Assembly: GCA_003105225.1 (NCBI GenBank)
Contig: PQAK01000217.1
Coordinates: forward strand, 1-12,269
DNA from: Deltaproteobacteria bacterium
GTDB taxonomy: Bacteria; Desulfobacterota; Deferrimicrobia; Deferrimicrobiales; Deferrimicrobiaceae
Direction of reading: 5' to 3'
DNA length: 12,269 bases
Both the position numbers and the translations under genes were made by a program. How positions within the stretch are numbered: position 1 is the first letter of the stretch; each line of letters begins with the position of its first letter. A model generated the notes under the pieces. The model did not search any database. It had not been told where the DNA came from and saw only the letters and a program-made list of their open reading frames with translations. This document shows positions 7,886-12,269 of this stretch, in pieces.

Positions 7886-9736
7886 TTATTCGCCCCCGGC
7901 TTCGGGCACCTGCAGGGCGTCCCGCTCCTGCCGGTGAAGCTCCTCCCCCAGCGCCGTCAGTTCGTCGAAGAGCGTCTCGATCCGCACCCGCGCGGCGGAG
8001 GCGGCCGACACGAGGGCGCGGACAGCCGCGCCGTCGTTCTTCCTCGTAGCCTCGACGATCGCCGCGTCGTCTTTCACGACCTGGGCCTCCAGCGCCATGA
8101 TCTCCGATTCGAGCGCGGCGATCGCCCGCCGCAGGCGACCGAGCTCCTTCGACCGGCGGGCCACGATCTCCGCGCGCTGCCGGCGCGCGTCGCGCCGGCG
8201 CGCCGGGGGTTCGCCGGCCGCCCGGGGGGAAACCTCCTCCGGCGCCTCGGCCTGCCAGCCGACGCGCTCGAGAAAGTCGGCGTATCCGCCGTCGAACCGC
8301 TCCGCCTTCCCGCGGTCGAACACGACCAGCTTCGTCGCCAGCGCCGACAGCACGCGCTCGACGTGGGTGACGAGGATCACGGCGCCCTCGAAGGCGGAGA
8401 CCGCCTCGAGAAACGCGTCCACCGATTCCTGGTCGAGGTGGTTCGTCGGCTCGTCCAGCAGCAGGAGGTTCACCGGGGCGGCGAGGATCCTCGCGAGCAG
8501 CACGCGGCTGCGCTCCCCGCCCGACAGCACGGAAATCCTCTTCTCCGCCGCGCTTCCCCCGAACATCATCGCGCCGCAGAGGGTGCGGACCTGCGTCCGC
8601 GTCAGCGCCGGGTTCGCCTGCCGCACTTCCTCCTCCACCGTCAGCCCCGGGTGCAGCCGGTCCACGTTCGTCTGCCCGAAATATCCGATTTTCAGGTTCT
8701 GCGCGGGGTGTACCGTGCCGGAAACCGGCGCAAGTTCTCCGGCGAGGAGACGGAGAAGGGTCGTCTTCCCGCGGCCGTTCGTCCCCACGACGGCGATACG
8801 GTCGCGGCGCTCCACGGCCAGCGAGAGGCCTTCGATCAGGGGCCGCTGCGGGTCGTACCCGAAGGCGAGGTCGCGCGCCTCCAGCATCCACTTGCCGGAA
8901 AACGGCGCCGCCCGGAAGGAGAACTCCAGGTCCCCGGCCTTCGTCAGTTTCTCCAGGCGCTCGTGGCGGGCCAGCGCCTTGATCCGCGACTGCACGGCCC
9001 GCGCCTTGGTGGCCTGCGCCCGGAACCGCGAGATGAACGCCTCCGCCTCCTGCCGCCGCCGCTCGTCGTTCATCCGCGTCTGCTCGTGGATCTCCTCCTC
9101 CTGCAGGATCTGCCGGTAGAGCTTCTCCGTGCCGCCCGGCAATTTCCGCACCCGGCAGCGATGGATCGCCATCGTGTGGGTCGTGACGCTGTCCATGAAC
9201 CCGCGGTCGTGCGTGATCAGCAGGAGCTCGCCCTTCCATGCCCGCAGGAAGCGCTGCAGCCAGCGGATGGAGACCACGTCCAGGTAATTGGTGGGCTCGT
9301 CCAGCAGAAGGAGGTTGCAGTCCGAAAGGAGCACGCGGGCCAGGTTCAGGCGCACCTGGTAGCCGCCGGAAAGCTCGCTCGGACGGCGGGACAGGTCGGC
9401 TTCGGAGAAGCCGAGGCCCGAGAGGACGACTTTCGCCCGGTACGTTTCGTCCGTGCCGTCTTCCGCGCGAGGCAGGGCGGACACCGCTTCCTCCAGCGCC
9501 GTGCGGTGCCGAAAGTGGAGGCGCTGGGCGAGATGCCCCATGCGGTAGCCCGAGGGGACGCTTACCGCCCCCTCGTCGGATGCCTCCTCGCCGAGGAGGA
9601 TGCGGAACAGGGTGGACTTGCCGTGGCCGTTGCGCCCCACAACCCCAACCCGCTCGCCGGCGGCCACCTGGAAGGACGCGCCCTCGAACAGGGTCTGCTT
9701 CCCATAGGCTTTGGACAGGTTCGTGACGGTCAGCAC
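7886..9736 (-). CDS. ABC-F family ATPase (Uup/YheS/EttA-like)
   Basis: The 616-residue protein has two ABC ATPase domains and no membrane segment, the ABC-F layout of ribosome-associated translation factors. Domain 1: Walker A GRNGHGKST 34-42, signature LSGG 122-125, Walker B LLLLDEPTNYLD 142-153, H-loop His176. A charged helical linker (about 205-265) joins domain 2: Walker A GTNGRGKTT 318-326, signature LSGG 404-407, Walker B LLLLDEPTNHLD 424-435, H-loop His458. The second H-loop reads THVER where SHDR/THDR is usual. A charged coiled-coil tail from about 505 onward recalls Uup. It could be a housekeeping ribosome factor or a resistance-type ABC-F; the sequence does not decide, and no resistance gene is nearby. 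The start is GTG with no convincing Shine-Dalgarno sequence, so the N-terminus is moderately sure. It lies between the SCO gene (convergent, 32-base gap) and nrfA. Confidence 0.93.
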   Translation of the reverse strand: MLTVTNLSKAYGKQTLFEGASFQVAAGERVGVVGRNGHGKSTLFRILLGEEASDEGAVSVPSGYRMGHLAQRLHFRHRTALEEAVSALPRAEDGTDETYRAKVVLSGLGFSEADLSRRPSELSGGYQVRLNLARVLLSDCNLLLLDEPTNYLDVVSIRWLQRFLRAWKGELLLITHDRGFMDSVTTHTMAIHRCRVRKLPGGTEKLYRQILQEEEIHEQTRMNDERRRQEAEAFISRFRAQATKARAVQSRIKALARHERLEKLTKAGDLEFSFRAAPFSGKWMLEARDLAFGYDPQRPLIEGLSLAVERRDRIAVVGTNGRGKTTLLRLLAGELAPVSGTVHPAQNLKIGYFGQTNVDRLHPGLTVEEEVRQANPALTRTQVRTLCGAMMFGGSAAEKRISVLSGGERSRVLLARILAAPVNLLLLDEPTNHLDQESVDAFLEAVSAFEGAVILVTHVERVLSALATKLVVFDRGKAERFDGGYADFLERVGWQAEAPEEVSPRAAGEPPARRRDARRQRAEIVARRSKELGRLRRAIAALESEIMALEAQVVKDDAAIVEATRKNDGAAVRALVSAASAARVRIETLFDELTALGEELHRQERDALQVPEAGGE

Positions 9737-9760
9737 GCGGGTCTTCGGTTCATCGGGGTC

Positions 9761-9789
9761 ATAGGGGTCGAGAAATCGGATTCCCCTAT
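9761..9789 (-). repeat. Inverted repeat upstream of the ABC-F gene
   Basis: ATAGGGG (9761-9767) and CCCCTAT (9783-9789) form a perfect 7-bp inverted repeat with a 15-base spacer, 25 bases before the GTG start. It could be an operator or a leader stem in the mRNA. A TAGAAT (-10-like, 9793-9788 on the minus strand) overlaps its upstream edge, but no good -35 is visible. Confidence 0.35.
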
Positions 9790-9865
9790 TCTACACGACA
9801 TCCGGCCTCCGGCTCACCTCCCTTGCCCGAACGGTCTCCCTGGCCGGCCACTGCAAGGATCGCGT

Positions 9866-9899
9866 CGTGCAGGCTGGGCGGGATTGCCCAGCCTGCACG
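9866..9899 (-). terminator. Strong hairpin after nrfA, probable transcript end
   Basis: A perfect 14-bp stem, CGTGCAGGCTGGGC (9866-9879) with its complement at 9886-9899, closes a 6-base loop. It begins 9 bases past the nrfA stop codon. No T-run follows on either strand, so it may be a U-less terminator, a Rho-assisted end or a 3' RNA-stabilising hairpin. Confidence 0.55.
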
Positions 9900-9908
9900 C
9901 GGAGGAGG

Positions 9909-11396
9909 TTATTTCGTATGCTGCACCGTCAGGAGCTTCTCCTGGACCCCGAACGGATCCTGGATCTCCACCGCCTTCTGGAAGGCGAGCTTCTTCTTGC
10001 CCCTGCCGTCGAGATACTTGTTCAGCTCGAGGTTCACCACCTGCGGCACGTCGATGCCGGATTTCGCAAGCGCCTGGCGGAGCAGCCCTTCGGCCTTTCC
10101 CGCGAACGCCGTCGCGTCCCCGAGGATCCTCGTCGCCTCCGTCGGGTTGTGGAAGCCCACGGAGTTTTCCGCGCCCACGAAGGAGGTCCGGTAGAAGGCC
10201 TCCTCGTAATAGTCCTTGGCCTTGACGTAGAGTTCCTTGTCGATCTTCTTGCCCGCCGCTTCCGCCGCGTTCGCCATCTCGAACAGCTTCGCCGCGGTGG
10301 CGGTGGCGTACCCGGAGCGCAGCATGAGGGAGGCGGTCCGGTCCTGGATCGTGGTCACCTGCTCCCGCAGCCAGTCGGAAGTCTCGGTATGGCACTGCAT
10401 GCAGGCCTTGAGATCGTTCTTCAGCGGGCTCGTCACGCGGTGGTCGGAAACCTTGTAGGCGCCGACCTTGGTGTACGGCATGTGGCAGTCCGCGCAGGAG
10501 ACGCCGGCCTTCCAATGCACGCTGCTGGCGGAGAACAGCTCGAACTCCGGATGGCGGATGAAGGCCAGCTTGAAGCCGGTCACGTTCTGCTTCCATTCCC
10601 CCACGGTCGGATCGGACCGGATCTGGCGGATGACGTTCTCGACGGAGATGTTGCCCCACTTGCTCCCCTGCCACGGGAAGTAGACGCCGACGGACTTCAT
10701 GTTCTCGTCCTTCGGGATGTTGTAGGTGACGTGGCACTGGGCGCACACGAGGCTGCGCATGTCCTGGCGCGTAAGCTTCGCCGGATCCACCTTCAGGCTT
10801 TCGAGCGCCTTCCCGAGCGAAAACCCCCGGGAGATCCGGAGGGACATGTCCTTCGGGTCATGGCAGTCGACGCAGGCGACCCCGAGCTCCCGGTGGGGTT
10901 CGGGGACCATCGCATGCACTTCGTTCCAGGGCTTGCTGTAGTACTCCTGCCCCTTCTCCTTTTCCAGTTTCGGCGCGTAGGGAGTCTTGCACGTGAGGCA
11001 GACCCCGCCGGCCTTGACCCTCGAGGGATCGATATCGATCTGGTCCTTCATCATGTACGCATGGCCCCGGGGTTCGTTGTATTCGACCCCGAACCCCCAG
11101 CCGTTGAAGAGGAGCGCCATGTAAGGGAATTCCGACAGCTTGTCGTAGGTGATCTTGTCCGCGTCGTACCCTCTCTTGTATTTGCTTTTCCCGGGAGGCG
11201 TCGGGTCCGCGGTTTTCTTCCACAGGTCGTAGTTGACGGGATACGCCTTCCCCCATGCCGCCGGATCGATCTCCCCTTCGGCGATCTTCACCGGCCGCAC
11301 GGGTTCGGACTTCGGCGGCTGACACCCCGAAAGGACCAGGGCGGCTGCCGCAAGAAGGGCGGCGAGCCCGAGCGGAATTCCCTGTCGCATCTTCAT
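9909..11396 (-). CDS. nrfA: Pentahaem cytochrome c nitrite reductase NrfA (ammonia-forming)
   Basis: The 495-residue product reduces nitrite to ammonium with six electrons at the outer face of the cytoplasmic membrane. The N-terminus is a lipoprotein signal ending in LSGC with Cys25. Haem motifs in order: CLTCK 133-137 (the lysine-ligated active haem), CVDCH 175-179, CAQCH 218-222, CADCH 301-305 and CMQCH 332-336. Catalytic residues, by match to E. coli NrfA, are Arg110 (in NEPRGH), Tyr225 and His282. The usual calcium ligands are replaced: Glu by Thr224, Lys by Phe279 and Gln by Arg281, the pattern described for the Geobacter lovleyi calcium-free subclass. The frame is open to 11471, but a perfect AAAGGAGGT precedes the ATG at 11396 and the lipoprotein signal starts there. 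It lies 14 bases after nrfH in the same operon and takes electrons from NrfH. Confidence 0.96.
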   Translation of the reverse strand: MKMRQGIPLGLAALLAAAALVLSGCQPPKSEPVRPVKIAEGEIDPAAWGKAYPVNYDLWKKTADPTPPGKSKYKRGYDADKITYDKLSEFPYMALLFNGWGFGVEYNEPRGHAYMMKDQIDIDPSRVKAGGVCLTCKTPYAPKLEKEKGQEYYSKPWNEVHAMVPEPHRELGVACVDCHDPKDMSLRISRGFSLGKALESLKVDPAKLTRQDMRSLVCAQCHVTYNIPKDENMKSVGVYFPWQGSKWGNISVENVIRQIRSDPTVGEWKQNVTGFKLAFIRHPEFELFSASSVHWKAGVSCADCHMPYTKVGAYKVSDHRVTSPLKNDLKACMQCHTETSDWLREQVTTIQDRTASLMLRSGYATATAAKLFEMANAAEAAGKKIDKELYVKAKDYYEEAFYRTSFVGAENSVGFHNPTEATRILGDATAFAGKAEGLLRQALAKSGIDVPQVVNLELNKYLDGRGKKKLAFQKAVEIQDPFGVQEKLLTVQHTK

Positions 11397-11401
11397 CCCG
11401 A

Positions 11402-11410
11402 ACCTCCTTT
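11402..11410 (-). promoter_or_regulatory. Ribosome binding site of nrfA
   Basis: On the minus strand AAAGGAGGT stands 5 bases before the ATG at 11396, in the nrfH-nrfA gap. It rules out the upstream in-frame ATG at 11471, which lies inside nrfH. Confidence 0.85.
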
Positions 11411-11875
11411 CTATAACGTTTCCATCGCGCCGCTGCGCTGATGGGAGATTTTCCTGTGGCAGCTCCAACATGGCCTGTCCTGGTCGGTCATCGAGACCGT
11501 GGTGTCATGGCAACGCACGCAATTGGCCTGCAGGACGCCGCCCCCGTGGGAAGACAGCCGGATCCGCTCGGGAATCCTCCCCGAATAGAAAACGACCGCG
11601 TCTTTCAGTCCGTCCAGCGATTTCCAGACATAGTGGGCGCCGAGATTCTGGTTCGGGAGGTGGCAGTCGACGCACTTGCTTCTCCGGTGCGCGCCGGCAT
11701 GGACCCAGGCCTCGTAATTGGATTCCATGACGTGGCACCGCATGCAGAAATCGGGCTGGTCGGTGGCCGCCAGCAGCTTCGGCGGACCCAGGGCCAGGAA
11801 GAGACCCGCCGCGACGATTGCGATGACCGCCGAGCCGGCATAGAGCAGCACCTTCCGTCTTCCGGTCTTCCTCAT
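11411..11875 (-). CDS. nrfH: Tetrahaem quinol dehydrogenase NrfH
   Basis: The 154-residue product is a NapC/NirT/NrfH-family membrane cytochrome that oxidises menaquinol and passes electrons to NrfA. A basic N-terminus (RKTGRRK) leads into a single membrane anchor at about 9-30. Four CxxCH sites follow: CMRCH 44-48, CVDCH 68-72, CVRCH 119-123 and CWSCH 136-140. The first site is CxxCHxM (Met50), the special NrfH haem-1 arrangement in which the methionine is a haem ligand. The size is normal for NrfH and too small for NapC-like proteins with extra domains. The frame opens at ATG 11908, but GGAGG sits 7 bases before ATG 11875 and the anchor begins properly there. It is first in the nrfHA operon; a perfect palindrome lies 75 bases upstream of its start. 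Confidence 0.94.
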   Translation of the reverse strand: MRKTGRRKVLLYAGSAVIAIVAAGLFLALGPPKLLAATDQPDFCMRCHVMESNYEAWVHAGAHRRSKCVDCHLPNQNLGAHYVWKSLDGLKDAVVFYSGRIPERIRLSSHGGGVLQANCVRCHDTTVSMTDQDRPCWSCHRKISHQRSGAMETL

Positions 11876-11882
11876 CTTCTCC

Positions 11883-11887
11883 CCTCC
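11883..11887 (-). promoter_or_regulatory. Ribosome binding site of nrfH
   Basis: GGAGG within AGGAGGGGAGAAG on the minus strand is 7 bases before the ATG at 11875. It favours this start over the ATG at 11908, whose extra residues (PPGNERGGEK) are encoded by the ribosome-site region itself. Confidence 0.75.
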
Positions 11888-11949
11888 TCTCTCGTTCCCG
11901 GGGGGCACGATCGGCCGGAACGCAGCACCTTCGCCCGCGTCGATTTATA

Positions 11950-11966
11950 ATGTATACAGTATACAT
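11950..11966. promoter_or_regulatory. Perfect 17-nt palindrome, probable operator before nrfHA
   Basis: ATGTATAC-A-GTATACAT is a perfect inverted repeat with a one-base centre, AT-rich in a GC-rich setting. It is typical of a dimeric helix-turn-helix repressor or activator site; GntR-type regulators often use GTATAC cores. On the minus strand it contains TATACT, a plausible -10 for nrfHA (no clear -35). On the plus strand TATAAT overlaps its edge (11946-11951). The regulator is not in the window. Confidence 0.6.
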
Positions 11967-11969
11967 AAT

Positions 11970-12009
11970 GGGGGACGGGGGGTGGTGGGAGAAAAAGGGG
12001 AGGGACGGG
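11970..12009 (+). other. G-quadruplex-type G-run tract
   Basis: Runs of 5, 6, 3, 4, 3 and 3 G fall within 40 bases. The first four runs are separated by loops of 2, 4 and 7 bases, which fits the G3+N1-7 quadruplex rule on the plus strand. It abuts the palindrome upstream of nrfHA. Confidence 0.45.
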
Positions 12010-12023
12010 AAAAAGCGCCCTTA

Positions 12024-12036
12024 CCGGCAACGCCGG
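12024..12036. repeat. Small stem-loop in the nrfH/kinase intergenic region
   Basis: CCGGC-AAC-GCCGG makes a 5-bp GC stem. On the minus strand a run of five T follows after 9 bases, too far for a typical terminator. The role is unknown. Confidence 0.25.
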
Positions 12037-12123
12037 ATTGATGGTACAGTAGAAATTATTTCTTGCAGGGCGGGAATAGGATATTGCAGAAAGGAATGAA
12101 CGGATAAAATCGGGGGGGTTCCG

Positions 12124-12269
12124 ATCACGACGCTTCCCAAAGGTTCAAGCCGATATCTTCCCTACCTTCGCCCGGCCCTGGCCGTACTGCTCCCGTTTGT
12201 CGCTTTCCTCCTGCAATGGACATTCTGGTCGGCCATAAGCCCCTACGTGTGGTTTCTCTTCTATCCCGC
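12124..12269 (+). CDS. N-terminus of a membrane protein, probably a sensor histidine kinase (cut by window end)
   Basis: The frame is open from after the TGA at 12097-12099 to the window end and encodes a strongly hydrophobic segment: YLPYLRPALAVLLPFVAF, then LLQWTFWSAISPYVWFLFYP. The pattern of a first helix ending in LQW...W, then SPYVWFLFYP, is what I recall from the N-terminal membrane (DUF4118/KdpD-like) domain of PAS/histidine kinases. That domain is usually followed by PAS, HisKA and ATPase parts, which would lie beyond the window. No ATG, GTG or TTG occurs in frame before the hydrophobic region; the first GTG (12247) is inside the second helix. A seven-G tract (12112-12118) five bases before ATC 12124 looks like a ribosome site, so I place the start at that ATC with low certainty. 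It is divergent from nrfHA. Confidence 0.5.
   Translation, partial: MTTLPKGSSRYLPYLRPALAVLLPFVAFLLQWTFWSAISPYVWFLFYP

Noticed and set aside
7860..7899. Possible bidirectional terminator between the SCO and ABC-F genes (CCGGGGCG with CGCCCCCGG)
   Set aside because: The stem has a bulge and a loop of about 23 bases, no T-run, and its right arm lies inside the ABC-F coding end. Too weak to annotate.
6456..9239. 927-codon minus-strand frame spanning the oxidase, SCO and ABC-F genes
   Set aside because: Low-complexity Arg/Gly/Ala/Pro product; it covers three well-supported genes in other frames.
7730..10225. 831-codon plus-strand frame across the ABC-F gene
   Set aside because: Shadow of the ABC-F codons; no domain, and no ribosome site of note.
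9867..11441. 524-codon plus-strand frame opposite nrfA
   Set aside because: Shadow of nrfA; no haem motif or domain.
11946..11951. TATAAT on the plus strand as a promoter -10 for the kinase-like frame
   Set aside because: No -35-like hexamer at 16-18 bases upstream (the sequence is CAGCAC), and it overlaps the palindrome; it may be part of the operator.
12072..12088. Sigma-54-like GG...TTGCA upstream of the kinase-like frame
   Set aside because: GG at 12073-12074 and GC at 12086-12087 are one base too far apart for a -24/-12 promoter, and the surrounding bases do not fit.
12096..12107. ATG with a good AGAAAGGA upstream, as a start for the kinase-like gene
   Set aside because: It reads only three codons (ATG AAC GGA) before TAA and is not in frame with the hydrophobic segment.

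Overview
The window is GC-rich bacterial DNA carrying six complete protein genes and the start of a seventh. The gene set points to an anaerobic or facultative soil, sediment or subsurface bacterium: a pentahaem nitrite reductase with its membrane tetrahaem partner (nrfHA), a ~115 kDa-class NAD-glutamate dehydrogenase, a sigma-54 activator, and Tat-exported copper proteins. The NrfA active-site pattern is the Geobacter-like calcium-free one. I therefore infer a Desulfobacterota/Desulfuromonadota-like (old Deltaproteobacteria) lineage, but no marker here fixes the taxon.

Layout, left to right. (1) 36-3044, minus: NAD-glutamate dehydrogenase, with its stop 35 bases from the window edge. (2) 3221-5047, plus, divergent from it: a sigma-54 (bEBP/NtrC-type) activator with two N-terminal membrane segments and a receiver-like domain whose phosphoacceptor position is Gly. 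It ends in a clear Rho-independent terminator (5044-5071). (3) 5072-5330: a regulatory stretch with a 9/10-matching dyad (5096-5125), a weak IHF-like match and a well-spaced -24/-12 sigma-54 promoter (5241-5256). (4) 5331-7853, plus: a two-gene operon of a Tat-exported CotA/bilirubin-oxidase-like multicopper oxidase and a Tat-exported SCO1/SenC-type copper chaperone with an expanded Cys motif. (5) 7886-9736, minus, convergent with the SCO gene: an ABC-F ATPase. (6) 9909-11875, minus: nrfH then nrfA in transcription order, ended by a strong hairpin. (7) 11876-12123: an intergenic stretch with a perfect 17-nt palindrome and a G-quadruplex-type tract. (8) 12124 to the window end, plus: the hydrophobic N-terminus of a probable membrane sensor kinase, cut by the window edge and lacking a standard start codon.

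The most interesting unit is 3221-7853. A membrane-anchored, apparently phosphorylation-independent sigma-54 activator lies directly upstream of a sigma-54 promoter driving a periplasmic copper oxidase and its likely copper-loading partner. I infer that the activator senses something at the membrane (redox state, metal, oxygen or a ligand) and switches on the oxidase operon. The nrfHA operon is a separate respiratory module: NrfH takes quinol electrons and passes them to NrfA, which reduces nitrite to ammonium. No tRNA, rRNA, CRISPR array, insertion sequence or phage gene was seen.
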